64,000 nt of DNA, taken from positions 46,024,066 through 46,088,065 of the forward strand of contig CAMGYJ010000006.1 in NCBI GenBank assembly GCA_946122785.1. Direction: 5' to 3'. The position numbers were made by a program, and so were the translations under genes. This DNA is from Linum tenue. Its lineage: Eukaryota; Streptophyta; Magnoliopsida; Malpighiales; Linaceae. Shown here piece after piece: positions 19,501 to 32,981 of this stretch; position 1 is the stretch's first letter; the number at the start of each line of letters is the position of its first letter. Below the pieces are notes generated by a model. That model had not been told where the DNA came from and did no database searches. It was given only the letters and a program-made list of their open reading frames with translations.

Positions 19501-20705
19501 AGAGAGGCCAGGTCTTGAGGCTCAGTCACCCAATTGCCGTGAGCATCCTGAAGAGCCTCAATCTTATTGCGACGCCTCCTGATGTTCGCTTGCTGATGGA
19601 AATAGCCCGTATTCCGCTCCCCGAACTGAACCCATTTCTCCCTGGAACGCTGAAACCAGAGGAGCTCTTCTTGCTCCATGACTTGATCAAGCTCGGCTTC
19701 CAACTTGGAGTGCAGCTTAGCTAGCCCTGGGGAAAAACACACAGCTAAACGAGTCTCAATCCCTTTAAGCCTTGCCAGTAGCCGCCTTTTCCGTTGCTGT
19801 ACGTTGCCAAAGACATTCTTATTCCAATCCTGGAGCTTTCCTGCCAAAAGAGGTAAAGCAGTCTGTAAGGGTGTATCAGGCTCCCAAGAATTAGCAACAA
19901 AGTCGAATAAGTCCGAGTGAGTCAGCCAAGCAGCCTCAAACTTGAAAGGACGAGACAAAGTCGAAGTACTTCCCTGATTTGAGACAGTAGTTAAAATGGG
20001 GTTGTGGTCCGACTGAAGCCTCGGAAGGTGAATGACCGACGTGTTGGGGAAGCAGGAGTTCCACCGAGTATTGCAGAGGCTTCTATCCAGCCTGCTGGCT
20101 TTATAAGTTCTGTCCTCCTCTCCCCTAGTCCAGGTAAAGGCAGGTCCAGAGAACCCCAAGTCAATGAGCTCAGCAGTGTTGATCCGGTCGTTAAAAGTCC
20201 TGCATCTGCGAGCTGTGCTTGCAGTGGAGGGGCCGGCTTTCTCGTCTAGAGTGCGAATGGCATTAAAATCCCCGGTGAGGATCCAGGGAATGTTAATCCA
20301 TTTGCTCTGATTGATCAGGTTATCCCAAAGACTCTGCTGCTGGCTGTACTGGGGAGATGCATAAACGGCAGTCAATATCCATGATGGGCCAGAACCTCGA
20401 GAGACTTGGAGCGAGATGTGCTGGTTGCAGGCGGAGAGCAGCTGAACCGAGAAGGCCCCTGCATCCCAGAAGACCCAGATCCCCCCTCTCCGTCCCTCCG
20501 CATCCACTCTGATCGAGTTAGGATATCCAAGTCTATCGCACACGGAATCCGCAGCTCTTCCGCTAATCTGGGGCTCAAGAAGGATTACAAAATCTGGCCG
20601 TTGAACCTGGATAGTCAACTTCAAAGCTCGACGAAAGGAGTTGCTACCTGCTCCACCAACATTCCAAGAGAAGATTTTAAATTCAAGATTAAAATTGTGA
20701 GACAT
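16503..20705 (-). CDS. LINE ORF2: endonuclease, reverse transcriptase, RNase H (1400 aa)
   Basis: Multidomain replication protein of a plant L1 element. Residues 9-240 are an AP-type endonuclease (Asn15, Glu44, GDFN at 145-148, SDHNP at 232-236). Residues ~500-760 are the reverse transcriptase (PGPDGF near 460, LKIDLEKAYD with Asp589, GVRQGDPLSP at 645-654, FADD at 694-697). Residues ~1048-1115 are the zf-RVT Cys/His region (RVRVFMWQ..CCPKCPG..TILHTLRDC). Residues ~1230-1355 are an RNase H domain with its four acidic residues in place (Asp1235, Glu1275, Asp1299, Asp1348). No stop or frameshift is seen, so it could be active, although the element itself lacks its 5' end. Confidence 0.95.
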   Translation of the reverse strand: MSHNFNLEFKIFSWNVGGAGSNSFRRALKLTIQVQRPDFVILLEPQISGRAADSVCDRLGYPNSIRVDAEGRRGGIWVFWDAGAFSVQLLSACNQHISLQVSRGSGPSWILTAVYASPQYSQQQSLWDNLINQSKWINIPWILTGDFNAIRTLDEKAGPSTASTARRCRTFNDRINTAELIDLGFSGPAFTWTRGEEDRTYKASRLDRSLCNTRWNSCFPNTSVIHLPRLQSDHNPILTTVSNQGSTSTLSRPFKFEAAWLTHSDLFDFVANSWEPDTPLQTALPLLAGKLQDWNKNVFGNVQQRKRRLLARLKGIETRLAVCFSPGLAKLHSKLEAELDQVMEQEELLWFQRSREKWVQFGERNTGYFHQQANIRRRRNKIEALQDAHGNWVTEPQDLASLVFNFFADLCTQEEDTYEDKMPKGAFPRLSQTELLELLRPFTGMDIHRAIFDMKSFQAPGPDGFQACFYQHMWRTVGRNLIDMAIKFFETGTLPEAVTESTLVLIPKVERPEVVSQLRPISLNNVSLKAITKAMTSRLKPIMRSLISPRQSSFIPGRQTTDNIIVVQEVLHSLHKKKGKRGGIILKIDLEKAYDRLRWDFLRDTLKEVGLPSTWISCIMHCVTQNRMQILWNGQLSQSLNPTRGVRQGDPLSPYLFVLCMERLSHLIDEAVFNGQWKALRLSKNGPPLTHLFFADDLLLFAQADTHQIRVIKRILDDFCYSSGQRVNYHKSILYVSPNISRERANRMSQLADIPLKMALGKYLGIPAIHGRVTRERYQPLLLRIQKKLAPWKARRLSFAARITVVNSVSASIPVYYMNSELIPSGVCHSIDKMNRDFLWAEEENKSRMHLVAWDKMAVPKKHGGVGIRPTRQANLAMLAKGGWRLIKEKETLWSQIMHAKYGHQRENLDILCSSQGSSFTWKSFAKAVDVLKQGCAWNIKNGKRTKFWLDSWVLQGSLKEVATMQIAEDMEQMTVADYVTVEGTWRLDMFEAFLPAEVCQKILSVAVDTLSNEEDTLFWTASPDGKFSTKTAFNLIIPQPQDPDEKLWRTIWRLPVPERVRVFMWQTCTGKIATNSLRFHRKVAADPCCPKCPGSPETILHTLRDCPPATFFWLRQIAGLQQQDFFTLDQGDWLRSNLSRTDTVATGMPWPAFFSTALWLIWKNRCVLCMQGTGAALTPPPSLEHSILAKTKMWYNAWLAPPLLPCKGNRPADRVEEEVGWRSPPEGWITLNTDGASNGNPGPAGAGGVLRDQMGHWVASFVANLGTATAILSELWGISFGLDIAWKHGGRAIHIQTDSQLALQLIEARHDPIHPYATLLSAIRRKINRDWLVRLTHTYREGNRVADWLSKHSLVYPYGMHELTNPPPGINSLLRDDMMGITSTRRVVATSPSPLFTSM

Positions 20706-20753
20706 CGATAAAGATATAAAACAGGAAGAAAAGGAAGAGAAGGGAGGAAGGCT

Positions 20754-21529
20754 CTATTGGTTGTTATCCGCCGAAGCCGCCGTCGCATCCTGGCGGGTTG
20801 GGGAGGGAAGCTCGCTGGCTGACACCGCTGGGTTCCCAGCACCAAACTCCCTGGTTTTCTGATTTTTAGCTTCCGTCCACGCCGATATCTCTTGCAGCGT
20901 CAGAGTAGCCATTCTGCTTTTGGATTTTGGCTTCCTGTCTTTAACTGGCGACCAAACTTGAAGAGGCTTTCTTGATTTGAGCTTTGAAGGGGAAGGTTTA
21001 GGCTGCCTGTTCTTGTCAATTTTATTCTTCTTGGTCCGCGACCTGGCCGATGGAGAAAGCGCTTCCGCTTCGTTCTTGGAGGAGGAGCTTCTCGGTCTCA
21101 CCTCAATAATTTGCAGAGAGGTGCCATTAGGGCCCTGTCTCACGTGGACCAAGGGGGAGGAAGAGCCTGGGCCCGACACCAGCGTCTGAGCAGGGGAGCC
21201 CGGGTCCCTTTTGGGGCTTTCGGGGTTGGGCTCGTCCCGGCCCAATAAACCCATGTCCCGATCCGAAGCGGAGCCTGGAGTGTTGATAGGAGCTGCCGAA
21301 GGCCCAGTCCCGGGTCTGGTTTTAACAGCGGGCCCAGGACCAAGGAGGCCTTTCTCTAAAGCGGGCTCGGAGCCCATTTTCTCTTTCCCTTTGCGAGAGT
21401 CACCACCTGTCTTGTTTCCGCTCCTTCCTTTCTTTTCTTGGCCGCCGCTCCTGTCGTTCCTGGAGATGATGACGGCATCCTTATTAGGTAAGTTATCTCC
21501 GCCCTTGATCATCGCCACTTCCTTCCCTG
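20754..21529 (-). pseudogene. LINE ORF1, C-terminal part
   Basis: An open frame continuing from the truncated 5' end of the LINE to a stop at 20754, about 48 bp upstream of the ORF2 start. The encoded segment is Ser/Pro/Lys-rich and probably disordered (SRKGKEKMGSEPAL, SPSARSRTKKNKIDKN). It is the tail of the nucleic-acid-binding ORF1 protein. The N-terminal domain and any CCHC knuckle would lie in the missing part. The first methionine in the frame lies in flanking host DNA. Confidence 0.75.
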
Positions 21530-21546
21530 TTTTAATGCATCTTATT

Positions 21547-22014
21547 AATATTAATATTATTGGCAACACTTTTATGTGCCTAAGTCTAACCGAATTCTTT
21601 TATTTATTCCTGATTTTTGGGATTTTTTTTATTGTATTTACTTTATAAGGTAATTTGGGTATACGATTATCCTCATTTGTAATCATTTATTTTATTTAAT
21701 TTTAAATATATAATATTAAATTCGGTTTGTTGTGAGACTATCCTTCCTGTTGAAATACCTTTTACTTTTACTGTATCTATCGAGATGTCAAATCATGGTT
21801 ATTAATATTAGAACTTTTTAGTTACCTTCATTATTTAAAGGGTTATAGGTATAATACAAATAACAATATTCCAGCAATTACAAGTACAAAATGATCTTTC
21901 AATACCTCAAATGTTCCAAGCTAATTTATGTTGGGAGCACTTTCTTTATCGACTTTTTCTGCCTCAATAGCAGCAGATTAGAAAACTTAGGCAGGCAGCA
22001 CTGTGCTGAGGGTT
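21547..22014. other. AT-rich intergenic sequence
   Basis: No coding or structured feature recognised between the LINE target duplication and the following MITE. Confidence 0.5.
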
Positions 22015-22515
22015 AGCCTATATTTGGCCCGCATTTTAGAAGTGCTTTTTTGTTTCAAAAGCTGAAATGGGGCCAAACACCTATAAAAGTTCGGCTTTTG
22101 AATAGTCGAAAATCACTTTTGTAATAACACAAAAGTAGAAGCTCCGATTTGGAACTTCTGTAAAAAGTTGTTTTGAAAATACAAGATTATCCTTATCATA
22201 TTTTAATTTTATTTCAGAAAATATAATTTTATTTCATTTATATCATTTTAAAAATAAAATAAATTATAAAATCATATTATTTAATATGAAAGAAATATAA
22301 CAAAATTCATTTTGACTACTTTTTATTATTTAGATTTTTTTATTATAAGTCTTTTATAGTCATTTTACAAAACCTCTCATATTAAAAAACACTTCTAATA
22401 GTTTTTCAGCCAAACACTCCACTGGTTTTTTTTTTTGGAAAGTATTTCTCTAAAATTCAAGTCAGAAGCTGCTTCTGCAAAAGCCACAACAAGACCAAAA
22501 CTAGCCCTTAATTAG
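22015..22515. mobile_element. hAT-like MITE, ~0.5 kb
   Basis: The left end AGGGTTAGCCTATATTTGG and the right end (reverse strand) AAGGGCTAGTTTTGG are imperfect inverted repeats. Inner matches are GAAGTGCTTTTTTG and GTTTCAAAAGCTG on the left against AAAAACACTTCT and AGAAGCTGCTTCTGC on the right. The interior is AT-rich. It lacks coding sequence and resembles the GGGCTAGTTTGG class of plant MITEs. A target duplication was not resolved. Confidence 0.55.
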
Positions 22516-23128
22516 ATTACATCATCATAAAACAACAAAATTATGTTCATGAATAAGTAATGTGTGTTTGTCATTGATTTACTGAAATGGAAGCCAACAC
22601 TTTCTTTAGGAACATATAACGAAACTCTATGTTGGATCACAGTACATAGCCAAGCAGTAAGTTTTCAATCTGATAAACAGACTTTTAAGGGGACGAACGT
22701 GATTCACAAGAATCTGTGTTCCCGGAAACTGCAGAGTAACAATAACAAATAAATCACTCACAAAACGGGGATCCTTATCCTTTATTTGATGGTAAGGGTT
22801 GTCCTATAGCCAAGCAAACAGGCTTGTAATGTTACATCACAAAGCTTAATTGCACAGCTTCCATAACTATATTTAACAAAATAGAAACAGGAAACCACAA
22901 AGTGCCTAAATGATCAGCCTTGTTCACATTATGTGAAATCAGCACACATCCAGATTCCTGAAACAAAGGCTAGTACATATACTCCGCTTTTGAATAACAC
23001 CCAACATACATAGATGCATGGCGGCCATCATATTGGCTAATAAGAGGAAGCACCAAAGCTAAATAGAGATCTGGTTTTCCAAGTTCCAGACTGGCTCGCA
23101 GAAGGGAGAGTCAGATGATGCAACCTGG
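22516..23128 (-). other. 3' flank and probable 3' UTR of the NAC gene
   Basis: Follows the NAC stop codon on the minus strand. There is no other recognisable gene. The transcript end is probably within the first few hundred bases. Confidence 0.5.
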
Positions 23129-24822
23129 CTAGTAGTTTACCATTAGATCAATCAATTCTTGGCTTATCTGCAAAGTCATATAAGATCAAAGAAATCAAGT
23201 TTCAATTTTTATCGACTGCATACCAAGTAAAACAACCAGTCAGTTCTTACCTCTGGAAATCCAGAATTGACCCAGTCACCGAAATTAGTTCTAGTAAGGA
23301 AGGAGTTCTCAAGAAGCTTCTCGTTCTCAGCTTCAAGACTTGGTGGAGCTGAATTATAAAGCTCCCCCTCGTAAGGAGTCGGTTGTTCTACTTGTACCGT
23401 CTGGTGCGGGTGGATTCCACTAACGGAGTCCACTAAATTGTCCAGTTTATCATTCTCGAAAATTGAATGACTTTCCAAATCTTTCGATGGCATCACTAGA
23501 GATGAGCACCCATCGTCTTTAAGTGGTGATACATGACTTCTCAAATCATAAGCCACTAGGCAATTCGCCTCGCTATATTCACGACCAACTTGATAATCGT
23601 CGATTTTCAATGGAGGTGTAATGGGAGTTAAGAAATCAGAAATCTTCATACAGTTTGCTTCACTGTACTCACATGATGGTGACGTTTGATTTCCAAAATC
23701 AGAAATCACTAGGCGATTCGCCTCACTACTATCACAAGTAGTCTGCACTATGCTCGAACACCCATTATCTCCCAATAGAGGTGGCCTTTGATTTTCACAA
23801 TCAAAAGCATTAGGCAGAGTTGCCTTGAAACTAGGGTTGGATTTTCCAACATCAGAAATAGGGTGACACTGCTCACGGCTGGAATGCATGGTCACACGAT
23901 GATCTAGCTTGTCATGATTTTTATTAATCCGTTTATCTCTCTTCCTTTTCAATTTGCAAAGTGTGAAATTTTCCTGCAAATGATACACAATTACCAACCT
24001 AACTTATGCTGCATGTATAACGAATGAAGAACCAAATCACACCACCAGATAATCATATCAAACTTCTACTATTATGTCTTGATAACAAATAAAGGACACA
24101 AAGCAATTGAAACATGTACCATAATGTAAGTGAAATTAACAACAATAGAACATCGCAAAAGGATTGCCAACACTACACCATCAAGTATTTCATGCATGTA
24201 TTTAAGCAAAAAAGTGATAAATTCAGCATCGACCATGGAAACTAAATTATGATATGTGGAAGTACCAATGAACAGGCAATTTACCATAGATGGTGAGTTT
24301 GGATCCGCTATGTACTCATACTCATGCATCACATACTGTGTGATGATTCCTTTAGAAGAACCTTCCTCCTTTTTATAGAAAACCAAAGTTTTTTTCGTAC
24401 CGATTTTTTTCTTGGTTCTCTTCAACTTTACCTCACGCACCTTGCCCGTAGGTTTCCAATGACCATTTTTCGTAGTCCTATTTGATCTTTTGCTGTTGAC
24501 ATATTTATAATGACGCGGACAATAACAATAAAAAATCCACTCATCAAGTTTATTATCCATCCAACCTGCAAGCAAGGGTGTATACCTTTGTTATGTTCAT
24601 TTTGGTTTGAAAGAACATCACTAATGCGAAGAGAGAGCATGCCCTACCTAGTAACTCCCAAGGATCAAAAGAATACACTTTGATCTCAGGTATGGAAACA
24701 GAACCAGTATTCTCGCCAAGTAATTTATAACGCAAATAGTGGTTCACGAGTTCATCATCGCGAGGATGAAATCTGAATCCCACCACCCGGGCAGTAGCCG
24801 TGGACTCAGCGGCTCCCTCCAT
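23129..24822 (-). CDS. NAC-domain transcription factor, four exons (405 aa)
   Basis: Exons in order: 24648-24822, 24285-24565, 23251-23973 and 23129-23167. All introns are GT..AG with compatible phases, and the exon total of 1218 nt reads open. The NAC DNA-binding domain spans residues ~14-160: subdomain A GFRFHPRDDELVNHYLRYKL, B IPEIKVYSFDPWELLGW, C DEWIFYCY..KYVNSKRSNRTTKNGHWKPTGK, D KKTLVFYK..QYVMHEYEY, and E ENFTLCKLKRKR at the exon 2/3 junction. The C-terminal ~240 residues are acidic, Ser/Asn-rich and repeat-like (SEANRLVISDF, SEANCMKISDF, SEANCLVAYDL), as expected for an activation region. There is no transmembrane segment. The GHWKPTGK variant replaces the usual GYWKATGK. The gene diverges from the tRNA synthetase. 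Confidence 0.93.
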
Positions 24823-25461
24823 TACTAGCAAATGAAAAAAGAAAAAAAAAAAAACAGTTTCTCGAATTCAACACAAGCAAAACAGGAGAACAATAAAATT
24901 GTGAAGGGAAAGCAAATGGAGTTTTGAAGGGCTCATCACCTGATGTGAAGTTAGGATTCATTCCTCTTCCTAAAACAGGAGAATTGTTGGTCTGGAGAAG
25001 CTGGAGCGCTTACGATCGCTTGAGGTTGAGGAATCGGAAGGGAGGGAGAGAAACGGATTGCTGTGTCGATGATCTTTTTCTGGCGTTAGGGGATCAGCTC
25101 TGCATCAAGCGTGAGTGCGAAGTCGAAGAGTGAAATGGTGAAGACGAAATGACGAATGGAGCGTCTTTTATTGCGATGACCACACTACTTCTCTAAGAAG
25201 TAGTCTGAAATTAGTGGGGGAAAAAAAGAAGTAGAAAACGCGGAATTGAATTGGACTAAAAGGAGCTCGTGGACCCCGGATGCCTGGCCCATTTTAATTT
25301 CAGGCGACCCGACCCGGTCCCTTAACAACTCCAAGCACGCTTCAAAACCCTGCACTCCATATCCGCCGTCATCGGTTTCGGGTTCAAGCCTCCTTCACGC
25401 CGAAGCTGTCGATTGTTCTCTCTCGCCGCCGGGAACTCTGCTCAAATTTAATTGTGGGAAA
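24823..25461. promoter_or_regulatory. Bidirectional intergenic region between NAC and ProRS genes
   Basis: Only 640 bp separate the two start codons, so the promoters must be shared or adjacent. On the NAC side an apparent 5'-UTR intron is visible (acceptor TTTGCTAG just before the start codon, donor CATCAGGTGATG near 24950). No clear TATA box is seen on either side. The synthetase leader (25360-25461) is CT-rich, in keeping with a housekeeping promoter. Confidence 0.6.
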
Positions 25462-29314
<3,853 letters not shown>

Positions 29315-29622
29315 GGCTATTTATTTACTGTGAGGTGCTCTTCAAATTCGGGCGTATGCTTCAGTGTCTTGTTTTAACTTAGCAGTTACTGTAATTGCTG
29401 TCTAAAACTGGCATTGTGGGGTTTTAAACTAAACAGCACTGTGTTGGTCCAAGATGTTTGCTACTTCTGATTATTCTGGATATGCATGTTCTCACATACA
29501 TTCTTTCTTTTGTTAGAGGTTGGATTCGAGGATCCGTTTTTGTGTCTAAACAAGCAGACCCTCATAAACAATGTTTGCTTTTAGCTTCTTAGAGTTGCAT
29601 CATTCAAGCTGTTCACTCTATT

Positions 29623-29664
<42 letters not shown>

Positions 29665-29954
29665 GAAGAGAAGCTTATTGGGCTTGAAGCTTTGAACTAA
29701 TAAGTACTGTGGTCAGATGTATCGGGAGGATAAAATTTGCATCCAATCTCAATTATTTTGGAACTAAGTGAGTTCCACATATCCTTTTCGCCTTTTAACA
29801 TAATTTCCAACACAAGTGTATTTGCAAACATAATAGCATGTGATTTAAATAGCTCGCAATGGAGACAAATAAATCTACACGTTCTCGTGAAAATTACTTG
29901 TAATCTTCCCAGACGAAGAAACTTACATAGTTGTTACAACTAAAATTTATTTTA
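29315..29954. other. 3' flank of the ProRS gene with a 38-base T tract
   Basis: Probable 3' UTR over the first ~200 bp. A pure run of 38 T occupies 29625-29662, followed by GCGAAGAGAAGC. On the minus strand this is an A tail-like tract, but no retroposon body or target duplication was recognised beside it. The rest is AT-rich without features. Confidence 0.6.
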
Positions 29955-31060
29955 GGACTTTGCTACGGTGACATGCATGTCACGGTGACATGCACTTTTC
30001 GGTCGACCTCATATAGGATCGGGTCGACCTAATCTGTTGTTTCAGGGTAAAAACAGTTTCATGGTGCCTACTTTGGAGATTTATATCTTACAATTGGCTA
30101 GATGAAAATTGGAGATTAAAGGCTTGTTTTGAAGCTCAAGTGTCCCTCTACACATTAAAGTACTTGGGAGCTCAATAGAAAGTCCAGAAGACCATTTTTG
30201 AACCTGGCCAAAAGGCTATGCCAAAACTGGGAAACTGCCTGAAAATGGCTAAGTCTGGCAACGTGTTTGTCAAGCCTACTTTGGAGCTCAATTTGAGAAG
30301 CATGGATGCGAGTCAAGTCCAGGGGCCTCTACCACGTTAAATTACGTATTTTTTTATACAAAGGCAAGGCATTGAATGAAAGATTGAATATCTTTAAGGC
30401 TTCAAACAAAAGGCTCGAAGTTGCTATGAAGGCTTTTTCTGGCAGCTTGCTTGTGCTCGATGTCTGCCAGAAAAACAGCCCTCGTAGCAAATTCGACCCT
30501 TTTGTTTGAAGCCTTAAAGATATCCAATCTTTCATCCAATTCCTTGAATTTGTATAAAAACATACCTAATTTAACGTGGTAGAGGCTCCTGGACTCGAAT
30601 CGCATTCATGCTTCTCGAATTGAGCTCAAAAATAGGCTTCACAAACACGTTTCCAGACTTAGCCATTTCTAGGCAGTTTCCCAGTTTTGGCATAGCCTTT
30701 TGATGAGGTTCAAAAATGGTCTTCTGGACTTCCTATCGAGCTCTCAATCACTTCAATATGTAGAGGGACACTCCAGCTTCAAAACAAGTCATTAGTCTTC
30801 AATTTCCATCTAGCCAATTGTATGATATGAATATCCAAAGTAGACACCATGAACTGTTTTTACACTGAAACAACATATTAGGTCGACCGGATCCTATATG
30901 AGGTCGACCGGATCCTAAATGAGGTCGATCGGATCCTATATGAGGTCGACCGAATTCTAAATGAGGTCGACCGAATTCTAAATGAGGTCGACCTAATCCT
31001 AACTGAGGTCGACCGGAAAGTGCAAGTCAACATGACATGCATGTCACCGTAGGCACACCC
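29955..31060 (+). mobile_element. Foldback element FB1, copy 1 (1106 bp)
   Basis: Almost the whole element is one long inverted repeat: arms of roughly 480 bp face each other around a short centre near 30450-30470. The ends are GGACTTTGCTACGGTGACAT and (reverse strand) GGGTGTGCCTACGGTGACAT. It is flanked by the perfect 9-bp direct repeat TTTATTTTA (29946-29954 and 31061-31069). It is non-coding; the small open frames on both strands are mirror images. The 9-bp duplication and long arms fit a Mutator-type foldback. A second copy in opposite orientation lies at 39906-40928. Confidence 0.92.
30881..31016. repeat. Seven-unit, 21-bp array of GGTCGACC palindromes
   Basis: GGTCGACC (one unit reads GGTCGATC) starts at 30881, 30902, 30923, 30944, 30965, 30986 and 31007, exactly 21 bp apart. 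Linkers alternate between GGATCCTA and GAATTCTA versions. The opposite arm of the same element has only two units (30001 and 30022). The other copy has three (39952, 39973, 39994; the middle one reads GGTTGACC) and two (40854, 40875), all with the same 21-bp step. Confidence 0.95.
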
Positions 31061-31108
31061 TTTATTTTATTATGAATTTTCTTACTAGGTAATTCTAAGC
31101 ATGATTCC

Positions 31109-32495
31109 GGCTAATTATCATAAATGATCACAAAACTATTCACTTTGTATAAAACGGTCACAAACCTTTAATTTTGCACGTTCAGTAACAAACGTTTGGA
31201 CTAATAACAAAAAGGTAATTTCATCCATCTCCATCCAAAATTCTGTTAGTTTGGTCTAGTCAGCAATCCAGTCAGCATTCACATCATCAAAATAATCAAT
31301 AAAAAATAAAATAGAAACCACTTAAACCCTAACGAACCCACCACCCCAATCGAACCCAACCCGTTCCTCTCTATCTCTTCTCCCTCCCCGCCCCCATCTC
31401 CGCACCGCCCATCTGGAAAAAAAAAACCCCCCAAATCCAAATTCATTCGATATTTGGATTGCAAACCATTTTAAAAAAGCCCTTTCATTGTATCCGACTA
31501 TGAGTCGCTTCTTTGATTTCCAGTCCTCGCTGGTATCCAGGGTGCAAATGTCTATTTTTGATCAATACAAGATATCTTTTGACAAAAAAAAACCATTTTA
31601 AAAAAGTAATCAGTTAAGAGAGAAGGATCTCTCTCTCCTCCCCCTTTCCCTAACCACGATCCATCTCCAGAACCTCTGCTGCTGCCGCTTTGCTCCTTCT
31701 GAGGTTCAAAGATGATTTTATAGCGTGCCTCTCAGTTCTTCCAGTGCTCGGACTGGTTGAAAAAACAACAAAGCAAGGTACCAAATTCGTTGAAAAAGAA
31801 ATTGGTTAATTATGATCCAGAACCGCCACTCTTTGATTACATAACTGGTTTGGTAATCATAACTAAGCACCTAGAGATCAATGGGGGACAGAGTACTGGA
31901 AGAAAAGTGAACCTGCTTTGCTTGATTGTTTCTTAAAAAAAAGATACCTTACTAGCGTGGCAGGAAGCTTTCTACCGAGGAGAGGAAGGAAGAGGAGAGG
32001 AGACCTCTTGATGAACCGCCATTTTTGTATGAATGTAGCTCTAAATGTAAAATGGTAAGATAAAATATTAGCAAGATATAATTTTTCCCAAACCCAGAGG
32101 AACGCCAGATGCTCTGTTTTGAATAGTCCTCTGTTTCCGGATCTGCTGTTTTCGTTTCCGGCCAATGTTCAAACAGTAGGAATCAGGTGGGCGGTGAGGA
32201 GATGGTGGCGGATAGGGTGCGGAGATAGAGAGGAATGGGTTGGGTTCGATTGGATTGGGTGGTGGGTTGGTTAGGGTTTAATTGATTTTTATTTTATTTT
32301 TTATTGATTATTTTGATGATGTGGATGCAGACGGGATGGCTGATTGGACAAAACTAACAAAATTTTGGATGGAAATGGACAGAATTACCTTTTTATTATT
32401 AGTCAAACATATGTTATTGAAACGTACAAAATTAAAGATTTGTGACCGTTTTGTACTAAGTAAATAGTTTTGTGACCATTTATGATAACTACCCT
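31109..32495. mobile_element. TIR element with ~340-bp inverted arms (1387 bp)
   Basis: The left end GGCTAATTATCATAAATG and the reverse-strand right end GGGTAGTTATCATAAATG begin imperfect inverted repeats that run about 340 bp, to around 31440 and 32165. Shared arm landmarks are CACAAAACTAT, TTTAATTTTG, AAAAAGGTAATT and CATCATCAAAATAATCAAT. It is flanked by CATGATTCC (31100-31108) and CATGAGTCC (32496-32504), 8/9 identical, a Mutator-length duplication. The interior (31440-32165) has no recognisable gene. It starts only 40 bp after the FB1 target duplication. Confidence 0.82.
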
Positions 32496-32504
32496 CATGA
32501 GTCC

Positions 32505-32981
32505 ATATTGAATCAAGGTAGCTAACCTTCTCAACCTTTGAGTGCACAAGTATTTATAAATAAAAGCAGTATGCAAACCCAACACTCGAGATTATGGGGT
32601 CATACGAATACTGAAGCTTAGACATTCATGGTTGTAAAGTCGTTATCAAACCGATCAGTTGGACTAGATTCAATTGGAGCAGCCTCCTATATCACTGCCA
32701 CAAAACCGAATTTCTAAAGAGGTGGGACTCTATCAAACCACAAAATTGGTGGATCTCCACAAACTGACCGAGTACTAGCCAAGACACAAAATGGATTATG
32801 GAGAAATTGAATAATCAAAAATGATAAAGGTCACCTTGGTCACCTAGTGACACTGTATGAGAGAGGGCGAGAGAGCGACATGAGAAGAATGCGGAAGGGG
32901 AGGGGAGACAAAGATATTGAGATAGAGAGCATATCTTGTTTTAGAATTTTGTTTCCTATTTACCACAACTGTGGAACCATC
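32505..32981. other. Unassigned intergenic sequence
   Basis: No gene or repeat recognised. A purine-rich run near 32860-32930 (GAGAGAGGGCGAGAGAG) precedes the next element. Confidence 0.45.

Larger units (their letters stand above)
16461..21529 (-). mobile_element. L1-type LINE, 5'-truncated, ORF2 intact
   Basis: A 5.07-kb non-LTR retrotransposon on the minus strand, bounded by a perfect 17-bp target duplication TTTTAATGCATCTTATT (16444-16460 and 21530-21546). The 3' end is a short A tail (T run at 16461-16467 on the + strand). The 5' end truncates ORF1, the usual result of incomplete target-primed reverse transcription. The perfect duplication and open ORF2 indicate a recent insertion. Confidence 0.95.

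Noticed and set aside
16984..20711. Several 60-145 codon open frames on the + strand
   Set aside because: All are antisense shadows of the intact LINE ORF2 and lack recognisable domains.
20754..21569. A possible host gene for a Ser/Lys-rich nuclear protein
   Set aside because: The frame lies inside the LINE target duplication, directly upstream of ORF2, and its first codons fall in the flank; it is the ORF1 tail.
29690..29954. Possible SINE linked to the T tract
   Set aside because: No Pol III A and B boxes or target duplication could be recognised.
30306..30605. Similar small proteins on both strands at 30.3-30.6 kb
   Set aside because: Mirror products of the FB1 inverted arms.
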